From Adiantum capillus-veneris (taxonomy: Eukaryota; Streptophyta; Polypodiopsida; Polypodiales; Pteridaceae): DNA of 64,000 nt. Positions 42,341 to 54,452 of this stretch are shown here, one piece after another. The stretch covers positions 75,838,412 to 75,902,411 of the forward strand of contig CM043963.1 of the NCBI GenBank assembly GCA_014529385.2. Reading direction: 5' to 3'. Below the pieces are notes generated by a model. That model was not told the DNA's origin, ran no database searches, and saw only the letters and a program-made list of their open reading frames with translations. The position numbers and the translations under genes were made by a program. Each line of letters begins with the position of its first letter. Within the stretch, counting starts at the first letter, position 1.

Positions 42341-45165
42341 CTGTTCGTATAAACCCTGTATGCCCATAGTGTTGAGTGTAGCTGCTGATCCCAATCTGTT
42401 CTTGACTCTGACACTATTTTAGTGAGAACCGTGCATAGTGTTTTATTTGTGGCCTCAGCTTGTCCATTGGCCTGTGGATGGTATGGAGCAGATTTCCTAT
42501 GTATGACCATGAATTCCTATAGCAGATATTCAATGAATTCATTAAGAAAATGTGTCCCACCGTCACTGACAATTTCTATTGGTAAACCGTATCGTACAAA
42601 AACATTCTCATACAAAAATTGTGCAGTGGTGCGTGCATCCGCTTTTTGCGTTGCCTTGGCTTCGACCCATTTTGTGAGATAGTCCGTAGCCACAATGATA
42701 TATTGGGTATGGGTGCAATATGCAGGGGGTGAGATAGGTCCCACAAAATCAATGCCCCATTTTGCAAATGCTCTTGCTCCCATCATTGGCCGTAGTGGCA
42801 TCTCATCTCTCTTTATCGGCACCTTGGTGCGCTGACATGCGTCACAACGCTTTACAAACTCTTCAGCATCCATGTGCAATGTAGGCCACCATATACCTGC
42901 GGCGGTTAAGACAATTTTTGCCGTCTTATCGCCCGAAAAATAGCCTCCACTTATTCCGCTATGTGCATGTTCTAGAATCAGCAGGTATTCGCTTTCACTT
43001 GCACAGATTCTAAGTTGATTGTCCTTTCCTCGCTTATAGAGTTGGTTCCCAATTAACTGAAAGTCACGAGCTTCCAGCTGTATAGCTTTTTTCCGTGCTC
43101 TTGTTATGTTCTCAGGAAACGACCTGGTGGTTAAGAAATCAATGATATATTGACTCCATGCAGGTGCAATGTTTACCTGAAACAATGTCACGTGATCCAC
43201 TGGTCGTTTGGCACTACAAATAGTACAATTGGTAACATAAGAATGTGTGTCTACATACATAGTTGGCCAATAATCCCCTAACTGTTTTAGTCTCTGGTGT
43301 GTTTTCACTGTTGAACAATGAAATGCACAATCCTGGATATGTGCTTCTTCAAGGTAGCTTCCAAAGGAAAGAATACTAACAATTTCCTGTGACCATTTGG
43401 GTATCATTTCCACATTGAAAAGATAAGCATCTGGTATGTCATCATCTACTCCTTCAGGAGCTTCCCCGTTGTGTATCCTTGAAAGATGATCCGCTCGTAG
43501 ATGGGTTTTACCCTTTTTGACCACCATTGTGAAGTCAAACTCTAGCAATATAATAAACCAACGTACAATTCTCCCTGTATTGCATGGTTTATTTACCAGA
43601 TACAAAAGAGCTTGATGATCTGTAAAGAACACAAATTTGTTTGCGAGCAAATAATGCCGGAATTTCTTTACAGCATAAATAATTCCTAACCCTTCTCGTT
43701 TGGTGGTTGTGTAGTTCTTTTCCGCACTGTTTAACTGCCGGCTTGCATAACAAACTGGAAAATCCATTGTTCCGTCTCCTGGTTGAGCGAGAATACTCCC
43801 GATTGCATATGCAGAAGCATCAATGTGAACCTGGAATATCTTTTCCCAATCCGGTGCTTTAAGTACGTGTGCTAATAGAAGGTTTTCCTTCAGCTTTTGG
43901 AATGAAGTTTCACACTCCTCGGTCCAATCAAAATTGACTAGCAAACGATAAAGAGGTTGTGCGATGACTGCATACATGTATATGAATCTTCGATAATATC
44001 CGCAGTGTCCCATGAAGGATTGCACTTGTTTCGCATTAGTAGGCTTGGGTAGGTCTACAATGACTTTGAGTTTGTCTAGGTCAGTGGTTATGCCATTTCT
44101 TGAGACAATGTGTCCTAAGATGCGGCCTTGCTTAACCATAAATATACACTTTTCCGGGTTAAGACAGATTCGATATGTCCTGCATTTTTCAAATACCTTT
44201 TGTAAATGGTCAATATGTTCCTCTCGTAGAAGAGAGTGTACACAAAGATCATCCATGTATATTTTTAAGAATATTCTCAGGTATTCTTTGAACACGTGTG
44301 TCATTAACCTTTGGAAGGTAGTTGGGGCATTAGTCAAGCCAAACAACATAACTTGATACACATAAATTCTCCATTCTGTGGCAAACGCTGTTTTGTGTTG
44401 ATCATCCCTTGCTATTGCCAGTTGGTTATATCCTGAAAACTCGTCCAGAAAGGAATAAGCCCGTTTTCCGGCCACCCGCTCAAGTACATGTTCTGTGATT
44501 GGCTAGGGATAATTATCCCTTATGGTGGCTGCATTTACCTTTTTGAGGTTTACACACACTCGCAGTTTTCCGTTGTTTTTGGGAACTACCACAATGGGTG
44601 ACACCCAATCTGTATGTTCAATTTCATAGATGAATTCAGCTTCCATCAGCTTGTCAATCTCCTCTTTGATTCGTTTAGCAAATGTGTCATTATATGTATA
44701 AGGACGTTGTTTGCTCGATTTTACATCCTATTTCAAAGGAATTGTATGTTGGCATATCGATGGATCAACTCCTTTGAGGTCTTTATAGGACCATGCAAAC
44801 ACATCTTTATATTTCTTGAGAAGTTGTGTTAGCCGTTCTTCTTCTTCAGGCTCTAAATCGTTTGCTATATAGACCGGCTGAGGCTTTTCACCTGGTTTTG
44901 CGAGGTCTATCCTTTTTGCATTTTCAGGCCCATCGTAAGATTCTTGGTTGGTTCTTTTCTTGACTGGTGGTGTCATGATGATTTTTCTGTCCTGGATGGT
45001 AAATTTCCGATAGTGTGATGATACATTCATGTTCCCCTTTTCTGACTCCCCTTTACCATCACTATCTTCTTCAGTAGTCCATATCTCACGTAAAGACCGT
45101 TTCAGTTCTTGGTATTTCTGTTTACGCTAAAGTTTGGTCCACTCTTGGTCTTTTGTTGTTTCTTT
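42298..45165 (-). pseudogene. RT, RNase H and integrase of element F
   Basis: This is a gypsy-order pol on the minus strand. The RT entry YIANDLEPEEEERL and DVFAWSYKDLKGVDP (44770-44900) end in a stop at 44728. The fingers region (TDWVSPIVVVPKNNGKLRVC) continues in frame to another stop near 44503. Then 652 open codons from 44475 cover [28 protein letters not shown], the catalytic IYMDDLCVHS (about 44245), RNase H VHIDASAYAIGSILA and FTDHQALLYL, the integrase zinc region (HAHSGISGGY ... CDACQ; the second His appears changed to Tyr), WGIDFVGPI and IVSDGGTHF. A nonsense codon at 42514-42516 precedes the block HPQANGQAEATNKTL with the third catalytic residue. The long open stretch makes this one of the better preserved pol copies in the window, but it is still broken. 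Confidence 0.9.
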
Positions 45166-46655
45166 TTTTTATTTTTGAGATTTTTGTGATTTTGTTTCTG
45201 TTTTAGCTTTTCGTTCCTGTTTTATTTCCGCTCGCGTTCTTTCCCTTCGATCTTTTGGGAATCTTCCTGATATTTGATCTTTCACACAATCCTCTGCTTT
45301 TACAAGCATCAAATAGTGAGTTTTACCTTTTATCCTGGGCATCAGGTTCTCTCTCACTTTGTTTCCTACTCGTTTCCTCCTATAGCGTTCCTGGCGTCTA
45401 GGGTGCTGATTAGCAAAATCATAAAACTTGATATTCTCGGTTTCCCTTCCACGCTCACTTGAGGTGTTTGAACACTCATTATTTGCATCATCATTTACTT
45501 CCAGATGTTCAGAGGAGTTATAACACTCTTCTTGTCCTGGTGGTTCTATCGTCTCATCTTCTCTTGGTATAATGTTTACCATATAGTAGGGTAGCACATC
45601 ATAGCCATCCTTATCGCAAAATTTTATTGTTGGACTATCTGTAATGGTACAAACATCCAATGTTGCTCGTATGTGTTCCCATTCTAGAGGTTCCAAGGCA
45701 TCTTCAGGGAAAGGTTCCGGAATATACTCCTTGTCCTCAATTGCTCTTTCTAAGACGCATTCCTCTCTTCTTAAGCTTCCACAATGTGAAGCTCCGCACA
45801 TCCACAGCTCTTTTTGTTGCCCTAACCATGTTGGGAGTTTCGATCCTGCTACTGTAGCTGAATCAAACTCTTCCACAGGTGTTTGGTTCACATCTTTGTA
45901 ACTATGGTCTTTCAGGTGTATTTTAGTTGTTGTCTCGCCATGTCTGAGGTATATGTGGTCATAACCCCAATCTTGGACCATTTTCAATTGTCGCATGAAT
46001 GGTCTTCTCAAGATGATCTCATAATTGTTTTTTTTTGTCGAAATCGACTATCGCAAATGTATGCTCATACTCGATTCCACACGAAGTGACAATCACTTTT
46101 TCTAAGAGTCCTAGAGGCTTCTCCATGAACCCGTCTGTCAATTGCAATTTCATTCTGGTAGGTCTTAAAGTTGGTTTTCCCGATTTTTTCTAGATTTACT
46201 TGGTGGCGATAGCAACTCCCGCTCCACTGTCAAGAATAACTTTGGAAACTACTCCTTGGAATTCTACTGGTAGCGTGGTGTTTCCATCTTCTCCCTCGCA
46301 ATACTCTCCAACCTTGTTTAATGGTACTAGCCTAGTGTTTAGTTGAGGCCTGTCCAACTCTCTGATCCCTTCCTGTAGCCTCAAGGTGGGGTCTTTCACT
46401 CCAAATTTTTCTAGGCATTTACCTACTGTGGTCCACATGTTTGGTCGTAACCTGAGGAGTTCTGCTAATGTGATTGTGCATGCCACCGGGGTGGACAATA
46501 ACTCAATCAATCCTTGCGAATCCATCACTTTGTTAGAAGATGAGATGGGATTGCTCTCACTTCAGACTTGGCTTCATACTCTCCTAGGTAAGAGGGAAAA
46601 GTTTTCAGCGAGTCTGGTTGGCTGTGCCCCGAACTAATTGATCCCTGGTCTCCCC
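45166..46655 (-). pseudogene. Protease and linker of element F
   Basis: An aspartic protease site VILDSGAGVAIATK lies near 46200-46240, in a frame starting MMDSQGLIELLSTPVACTIT. After a stop at 46196 and a frameshift near 46035, the protease end RRPFMRQLKMVQDWGYDHIY opens a 280-codon frame. This continues as an acidic then basic linker (PHYMVN-type region, RRQERYRRKRVGNK, RERTRAEIKQERKAK) up to the RT. The protease would cut the polyprotein; the linker has no known function. Confidence 0.8.
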
Positions 46656-49190
46656 CTTGTGAATGTATCTCAAAGTTCATTTGTGACCTTGCTCGGGTTT
46701 TTAGGGCAATCGGGAATCAAATGAGTAACTCCACACTCGGTGCAATATGCATTGACTCTAATGATTTCGTCATGAGGACAGTCTCTTAGCCAATGGTCTC
46801 CACCACACTTATAGCAGGGTCCCTTGGGTTGTTGAGGTGCTCCTTGAGCTCCTCTTTATTGGTATGCATGTCTCTGTCCGCCCATGCCTCCGTTGGCTAT
46901 GAATAACAATGTTTGTTCATCTAAGCTATATCTTCCTTCTCCTGCTGCCTGTGCAGCTGTTGGTGGTCCTGTACTTCCTATCATGCTCCATGGTTTTGGT
47001 GTCGAGGGTTCTTTCGGTGGATAATAGACAGGGTTTTCCGCATATCCATTGGGATCTTCATAATATGCATGCATAGGCACCAAAGCTTTCTCTTCTGATT
47101 CGGTTATGGTTGGTGTGTATCTTAGGCTGATTGGTCATAATCCTGGTAGGGGTGGTTGTTGCCCCAACACTGGTTGTGGTCTTTCTACACGTACAGGTCC
47201 TGGTAGGTTGCCTGCTTGATACCTAGGCATCGGTGGAACTTGAGGAGAAGCTACCTGAGCTTGGGGAGCATAAGGTCTCTCTCTCACATATCCCTTGTTA
47301 TAATAACATTCCTCGGTCCCATGGTTTGTCCATTTTTGTTCAATAGCACACCACTTGGGCTGTTTAGCCTAGGGTTTGGCGGACGAGTTAATCTTTTTTA
47401 GCACTTCATCTACTAGCTGCTCTTTGTTTACCGCTACTTCTCCTTTCGGTGCTGTCTTAGAAGACTTGCTTCCACTTTGTTGTGAAGATGAATCGTCGTC
47501 CAGGTCCTTGAACTCTCCCTCTTTGTAGACCGCACAATTGTCCACAAGGTAAAGAGCCTCCTTGGTCAATTCATTCAACGTCGTGCTCCTCTTCGTATGT
47601 AAGTCTTTTTGGAGATCCGCATTCCTTAGTCCTTGGATGAATATAAGCATAAGTCTGGACTGAGTTGGCAGTTCTTCCACAGGGTAGAACTTAACATATC
47701 TTTTTAGTGTTAGGGTTGCCTTTCATACAGATTCCCCATCTTTCTGTTTGAATTTATGGATTTGTGAGACGGTATTATGAGCTATCCCCCTTTGTGAGAA
47801 TTCCTCAATATATTCGTCAAACACTTCCTCCATAGACTCAAAGTCTCTACGCTCTACAAAGTCAAACTAAGTGGCAGCGTCATCCTCTAGGGTTAGTCCA
47901 AACCCTGCAAATTGGGTAGGGAAGTCTAACACCTCTTTAGCTCTAATTACACGCACAAAGGCTGCTACGTGATCTCTTGGGTCCCTGTTTCCTATGTATT
48001 TCTTGTTTACCCATTTTTGCACTTGAGAAGGTCTAATTCTACGATGGTCTACAAATCTCATCATTGGATCTCCACGTCCTAATTAATATACCTCCTCAGG
48101 TCTTCTGTAGTAGGCTGGGTCCTCTCCCAATGGTGCTCCTAAGCCATAATTTCTAATAGTTCTCGCCAGAGATGGTTCATCGCTTCGAACTCGTTCTAAG
48201 GGTGGCCCTCCAGGCTCGGTTGACCCTTGAGACTTTGGCTTACTCTCTCCTTGATACCTTGATAGAGTGGTGGTTCTTGCAAATCCCTTAGCCCTCGTGC
48301 GGCTTGATAACCATCTCGGTTTCGGTCTTGTTCCAATGTTGCACTCTGTTGAAGCCATGCCTGCAATGATGGCTGGTTTGCTAGTTGGTTTTGGTTGTTG
48401 AATGCCTGCGGTTGGGTGGAATGTGAGGTGGCATCATAATCTTCTGAAAAAGTATTCGTTGACTTGCTTGGGGTGTAGGTGGCTCTTGGAACTTCCTCCA
48501 GGGCATATGTTGATGCTCCTGGACCTGTTGCCCTTTCTACCTCCTCTGGGAGAATACGTTGGTATTCTCGCCCGTATCTATCAACAAAAATTATACCCTT
48601 CCCCATAGCAGTTTCATAAGAGAATAAGTAAAGAACCTTGTCTTTGCTTAATTCGTTTACGTATGGTTCTTTGTTGCGAAAGTAAGCCACTATACCCTCA
48701 CTCTCATGCTTGTAGATTCCCATGTTCTCATTATAAGTTGGAACCCTGGTTGTTTTCTTATCATACATAAAAATAGCTCCAAACCGATGAATGTTTGGTG
48801 GCGGTTCTTGAGCTTCTGAAACCATTTTCCCTTTCGCCACATTATCTCCATATCTGTTGTAATCTTCAGGGTTGGCCTCTCTTCGATACAAATGCACTTG
48901 CATCCTCGATAGTCAGAATAGACTAGGGCTCCCCTCGAGTTTGTTCCCTCTAAGAAGATCACATTGAGTTTAGAATCATTCAAAGGATTTAGGGAGGTGC
49001 TTCCTCCTGGCATTGGTCCGCCATAGGTGAAACCTCCTGGCTGTTGACTACCCATCATGAAGAAAGATTTGTCTGACGAAGTGTCAGTATCACTATCTTC
49101 CTAAATAATCAGTGCTAGCGGATCTAGCCTTGTCTGAGTTACACTCTCCTCGGTGGACACTAAGCTACCTTGGTCACCTGCCACCTTCTG
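46656..49190 (-). pseudogene. gag of element F
   Basis: The minus-strand frame starts at 49058 with MMGSQQPGGFTYGGPMPGGS, and an open frame may extend further upstream across one stop. A frameshift near 48905 leads to a 235-codon stretch, then the retrotransposon gag core VQKWVNKKYIGNRDPRDHVA and FAGFGLTLEDDAAT near 47870-48060, ended by a stop where tryptophan is expected. DFESMEEVFDEYIEEFSQRG and ELPTQSRLMLIFIQGLRNAD follow. Two zinc knuckles lie at 46778-46816 (CYKCGGDHWLRDC) and 46706-46744 (CTECGVTHLIPDC), both CX2CX3HX4C, one residue shorter than usual. A TAA lies just upstream of them. Confidence 0.85.
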
Positions 49191-49647
49191 GTCTCTAAAA
49201 ATGTATCTTCTTGATCTTAAATTCATCAAACTTACCAATGCAATTTACCACGAATCCAACCACTCACCTGGCAAAGGATCAGTCTCCGCACAACTTCTTG
49301 CTTTGTTGTTGAATATACCTGTGCACAAGCGTTTAATTTCGGCAATCGAATCAAAGCATTTATCTGCTAGAGGTTATCTTAGTAATGATTGGTATAACTG
49401 GAGAGTTAATCTCAACCACTACTGTATTTTATACAATGCTGATGTTCTGGATTAGGTCTACTATTCTGGAACTGTACTTCCCTCGGATGTTGGTCAATTT
49501 ACGTGAAAAAGTCTGAATTTAGTCTTTGCTCCGACAAATGGACAAACAAGGTCCAAATTCACTTCTGAAAGAAGTTCTGGAACCCTTGAGCCAAATGGAA
49601 TCTCGCTGTCTAAGCCCAGTCAAATTTTCTCTTCATTAGGACCTAGT

Positions 49648-49671
49648 AGACATCCTACGCGTAGGATGTCT
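49648..49671. repeat. 24-bp perfect palindrome, copy 5
   Basis: Identical to copy 1. It is followed by CCTGCTTTG, as is copy 8. Confidence 0.97.
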
Positions 49672-49924
49672 CCTGCTTTGTTTTGCCTAGATTTTTGCAC
49701 TACGGATTCCCCTTGATGTGCTGAGCCCACATCTGTTTTTACTTTTTGATTTGGACACCTATAAGCTGGTCAATGAGTCAGAAATCTGTTCCGATAGCCT
49801 GTTTGCTGATCTTGATCAATCTAACCAACTCCAATTTGGACCAAAATTGACCTGGAGGCTTGCCTTAGGCTATACAACACCTTGCTATGCCCATTGTCAG
49901 TATTTGGCTTCAATTTCTTGCTTT

Positions 49925-49948
49925 AGACATCCTACGCGTAGGATGTCT
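49925..49948. repeat. 24-bp perfect palindrome, copy 6
   Basis: Identical to copy 1. It is followed by TTTTCATCA, as is copy 1. Confidence 0.97.
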
Positions 49949-50052
49949 TTTTCATCAGAATGGCTTCAAATTCAAAACACAGGCTCTCCTTGAGTTGCTG
50001 ATCACTTTGGTATGCTCAAAATTTGGTTTGGAGTGCAAAATCACACAGATGT

Positions 50053-50070
50053 CATCCTACGCGTAGGATG
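50053..50070. repeat. Palindrome copy 7 (18-bp core)
   Basis: The central 18 bp are intact. The outer left arm is altered by a few extra bases, while the right arm TCT remains. Confidence 0.9.
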
Positions 50071-50166
50071 TCTTTTTGGCCTGTTTGACCCCAGACTTGA
50101 CCCACAGCTTCCCCTTGATGTCAGCAACCCAGTGGTATGTTTAGATTTTGGTTTGGATTTCAAAAG

Positions 50167-50354
50167 TGAAGGGGATCGGGGAGCACCACAGACGGAGAGT
50201 GAGAGAGAGAGAAGGAGAGACACACAAGATGTGGGTGGGGAGACTCAAAGAGTGAGCAGCCCCCTATACACTTATGCTATGTATAAGGTATACAAGTCAG
50301 TGGGCGCCCAGACTCTGGGCGGCCGGGCAAGGCACAGGCGCCTATACCCCAACA
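50167..50354 (-). repeat. Putative LTR of the copia fragment inside element F
   Basis: On the plus strand it runs TGAAGGGGATC ... ATACCCCAACA, and a copia-type polypurine tract (complement TTTAAGTGGGAGGT) lies at 50355-50368. No second copy was found, so the outer limit is uncertain. Confidence 0.5.
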
Positions 50355-50368
50355 ACCTCCCACTTAAA

Positions 50369-52289
50369 GGCGATTGTGCCTTTAAGCAAGAGAACCTAGT
50401 CTAAAGACTACAAAAGGCGAGAGAAAACCGCTCTCAACCGATGCCCACTGGCTGGCTGTGATCGTGTGCATCCGGCTGTCCTACTCCCGTGTAAGTCCAT
50501 ACACCACCAGACGTACCGCACACGTACTGCAAGTATGTACGCAATACCTGCATATCTCCCTCGTGCACTATGCCATCATCAGTCAACAAACGACTGACAA
50601 CCCCAACTGCAAATGCTCCCACTGCAGCTGCGATATCTGGTCTCAAGATCAACATCTCATACATGAGACCACCGAATGCCGATGCAATGCTAGCGGGCCT
50701 TGCTAGCTCTACGGAGCATGCATCAACATATATATCCCTGGCAATAGGCATCTCTGACTGACAAGGCGTGTCAGTCACATGCATCTCCTGACTGTCCGCA
50801 AAAGACGCATCACCCTGTCGTGCAACCTCATAGCAAACCAGCTGCTCTAGGTGTCTGCTGGAAGACATATCCTGCACAATTATATCCCCATTCTCACTGT
50901 CGAGCATAGAAAGGAATGACTGCATAATCGCTGACATCTCAGCCTCCTCTGCAATCATCCACTGTAAACATGACCACTCAATCTGCTGTGACTCACTAGA
51001 GCTCTCATGCTCTAACTCCGTATGCATAGACTCTTGCACAACGTCCTCCTGTCGTGACTCACTAGAGCAAGATCGCAGGCTACCTGTCTATTCTGCATAG
51101 AAGTATCTTGCACAACTGACTCTCTGCTTTGCTCAGTCACTAGCAAAGCATGCATGTCCGACTCTATCACCTCTCTGTGTGACTGCTCAAGTCGTGCCCC
51201 AAATGTGTGCACAACGAGCTCACTACTCTGCACTCCATGCAAAGTACCCTGCAACCCATGAGCAAAAGAGACTCGCCTGCTCTCTCGCTCTCTACCTGGC
51301 TGCATGATCACAGAGACAACACCGTCTCTCTCGTGATCCACATGCAATGGGTAACCTGTACCACTCTTGGCACCTCTCGCAATCACTAGCGAACCCAAAT
51401 GCATCACAAAATCTCGCTCTCGTAGCGAAATCTGACATCCACTATCTCGTAACTGTCTCACTGAGATCAAATCCCGTCTCAGATCTGGCACATAACGCAC
51501 ATGATGCAGGGTAAATCTCATACCACTGGGCAAGGACAAACATACATCTCCTGCACCCTCAATGTCATACACAACACCATCAGCCATGTGCACACAACCA
51601 AGTCTCCCACTAGAAAACGTGTTGAACCACTCACGATGCGACGTGACATGGAAAGTAGCATCTGAATCTAGTAACCAATGTGAAGACAATGTGCAATCCG
51701 ATATGCAATCCGTAGACATAAGATCGTCTGAAGACAAGCTAGATGTAAATGTGACATCGCCGTCACAAGCATACTCAGTAACCACCGTACTGATCTCACT
51801 AGCATCTGTCGTGCCCAAATCTGCATCACGCATCTGTCACCTCCGTTGTCTCAAACGCCTGAAACATCGACGCCTAATGTGCCCTCTATGTCCACAATGC
51901 CAACATGTCAAGTCTCTATGCCGTCGAGACTTGCGTGTGGGATCAATCTCTCCCATGGACATAGAAGTGGGACTAGACTCCCCTGTAGACATGGATGTCG
52001 CGTACATAGCATGTAAACTCTGCCATAAAGCATGAGTTGTAGTCTCCCTCGAGACCTGCCAGTCAACAGACTCAACCAGATGCAAACGAATCGTAGACAT
52101 TGCTAACTCATCAAGATCCTACCAATCATCATCACGCATAGACTTGGGCTTCGCCGATAAACCACACAAGGGTTTATCTTGCCCCAAATCCGCCAATGCA
52201 ACAAGCATATGCTCCTTCCAAGCAACAAAATCTGCACCATCAAACTGTGTCAAACCATAACGCTGGAAGTCAAATGAAAAATCAGCCAT
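50369..52289 (-). pseudogene. Internally deleted Ty1/copia fragment inside element F
   Basis: The minus-strand gag start at 52289 reads MADFSFDFQRYGLTQFDGAD, with a stop at 52119-52121. A canonical zinc knuckle CWHCGHRGHIRRRC is at 51864-51905. The protease follows near 51660 with LLDSDATFHVTSH, where the usual G of DSG is D. The pre-integrase entry (RYVPDLRRDLISVRQLRDSG) follows near 51450. The sequence then becomes a low-similarity region and ends in RNase H entry blocks, MYEMLILRPDIAAAVG near 50620 and VLRTYLQYVCGTSGG near 50540. Integrase and almost all RT are missing. It was probably inserted into the leader of element F. Open frames of 273 and 201 codons remain. Confidence 0.8.
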
Positions 52290-54433
52290 AATGCTCACAA
52301 AAGAGCAACCAACAATGAGTAGAAAATGTCAACCAAATCAGCCCTAAACTGGCTCGCATCGCATCAACAAAAGTCTGCAAATATGGCTCAAAACCTGATG
52401 CAAAGTTGCACCAATAACCGTGCAAAACGTTGCACAAAATCACAAGTCAATATGACTCAATCGCGCATAAATATCTGACAAAATTTTGGCAGAGTCTCCT
52501 TTGTAACTGGAGCAAAATCTCAACAGTAAACCTCAAAGAGACAATAATATATGCCACAATGGCCAATCCAGGAATAAACTCGACCGGAATCACCTCACAA
52601 AGTCATACATATGAGCATGCCCGCTCTTGCCGGAGTACCACTCAACGGCACCTCAAATGACATACATGTGAGTGATGATTGCTGCCAAAATACCTTTCAA
52701 TCGATGACCAAATGTCTGTCAGATAACTATAGCAACATTTTGCAAAACCTTGCAAGATCTGTCGCTATGCGCAATGCGAAATACGGCACACAAGGGTATA
52801 CACAAGTGACTCCAAACTCCAACCAAATGATGACTGAAAACCACCTGTCAAAGTGGGAGTAAACTCAACCACTAAACTGTCAAAGAGCAACCTACGGATA
52901 CGTAGAAGCTATGGCGAGAACCTGGATAAAATACAACAGAGTTTCTTCTATAAATTGAGCCAAATCTCAAATAATCTCAGCCACAAACCATAACACTACT
53001 CAATGCCAATGAGTAGAAATGCTAAAATGGCTCCACATTTTCACATACAATGGCAATCCGCCAACGTGCATCAACGGAGTGACCGCGCATAAGCAAGCGC
53101 CAAAAGATTTGCAATCCGGAAACTTGATCAATGCGAAAACAATGCTCTCAAGAGAGCTCACCGGCACTTGAAAGTGCTCGCCAAAATGCATGTATAATGG
53201 GCATCAACCATGCGCCATAACCATATGCAAACCATCCGCAAAGACCATGAATCCAAGCACAAAATCACTGCCAAAGTATCCTGTGAAAACCAGTGAAAGA
53301 AGCTCCACCTGTGTGCTCCAAAAAACTGCGTCTCTCAAGAGACCGCCTCAATGGTGTGTAAACGCCTCCGTACTTCGTTGCCCAAGTCTACCAAAAACCC
53401 TCAAACCACAAGCTTAACACAAGCTGCAATTGCATCTTCAGCTCAGAATTTATGCACTCAACTTCAAGCATCTCCCATGCTTCCAAAAGTGCATCAAACT
53501 CGCACACAATGCGACAACAAAAAATCTAGAATTTCTGTATACAGTCAGTCTGAGCTGAATATCAGCAAAACGGTGAGGAATTTGCAAAAAGTTTCTTCTG
53601 CAAAGTTGTAGACCACGTCGAAACGGATGGGCAGCATAGAAGAATTCGTAGATCTGCATTCTACAAGGAGAAAAACGAATCTGAAAATAGTGCTGCTGCG
53701 CACACAGTTTTTAGGGCAACACCTTCACTTACACACAATCTTCCACACTCCTTTCTGAGCTTCCACAAGAGCATACATCACTCTCAACTGAGCTCACAAG
53801 CTCCCATTGCATTCTCACAAAGCTTCCAAGCTTTCTTAATCTCTCTACCATCGATTCTTAATCCCAAAATTCCCACCAGATTAGCTTGTAGACATCCTAC
53901 GCGTAGGATGTCTCCTGCTTTGAAATTAATTTTTTTCCTGACAGAAATGCTCCTGATGCTCTGCAGCTCTATCAGAAACACTCACAGTAACTTTTGGACT
54001 TCACTTAGGCTTTCAAACACACTTTTGCGTCTTTTACAAACTTGTGATGACTTTACCAAGCAAGTATACATGCATGAAGTGCTCTAGATCCTGAATCATG
54101 ATGTCCTACTTACTCTACTCCTACTCATCATGTGAAATGGTGATAATGGTGTTTTGGTTTCTTTCTGGCCTTTCCGGACTCTCAAGCTCTCCTCTCACCG
54201 CTTCTACCACTCCAATTCCTACTCATGAACTCAACTAATACCTAAAATTATCTTAGTCTGCCTAATTCTGCCTAAGTCGAAGGATCTAGGCCAGACACAC
54301 GCTCCCTAGACTCCCTCTAAGACCTAGAGAGTGCTCCACCCTCTGATCCTATCTAAATGTAAAACGAGACTCTTGGCAAGCCAAAAATCCCTATCCTCAA
54401 GGACTAGTCTCGGTCACCTACCTAAGGTTTTCG
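52290..54433 (-). other. Leader region of element F / copia fragment
   Basis: No domain was found on either strand. It holds palindrome copy 8 at 53890-53913. Small forward open frames are not supported as genes. The boundary between F's own leader and the copia fragment is not visible. Confidence 0.5.
53890..53913. repeat. 24-bp perfect palindrome, copy 8
   Basis: Identical to copy 1. It lies about 540 bp inside the 5' LTR of element F. Confidence 0.97.
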
Positions 54434-54451
54434 TCCCCGACAACGGTGCCA
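54434..54451 (-). promoter_or_regulatory. PBS of element F (tRNA-Asp type)
   Basis: The complement TGGCACCGTTGTCGGGGA differs at two positions, both explainable by C-to-T change, from the complement of the plant tRNA-Asp 3' end. It sits one base from the LTR. Confidence 0.75.
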
Positions 54452-54452
54452 A

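Larger units (their letters stand above)
49191..50166. other. Spacer of element F with three palindromes
   Basis: It lies upstream of gag. Palindromes are at 49648, 49925 and about 50053. The first two are 277 bp apart, close to the 285-bp period of the other block. Forward open frames here have no domain. Confidence 0.6.

Noticed and set aside
42340-42394. GSAATLN-like start of a minus-strand frame that resembles a protease active site
   Set aside because: This part overlaps the true integrase frame (DWDQQLHSTLWAYR), so it is an out-of-frame shadow. Only the later half of that frame has protease-like wording.
39503-50223. A recurring peptide RHPTRRMS or ILRVGCLF in several open frames
   Set aside because: It is just the translation of the 24-bp palindrome, which gives the same peptides on both strands. 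It is not a protein motif.
52430-53611. Forward open frames of 75-86 codons in the F leader
   Set aside because: They have no recognisable domain and sit on the strand opposite to all coding in F. Simple chance frames.
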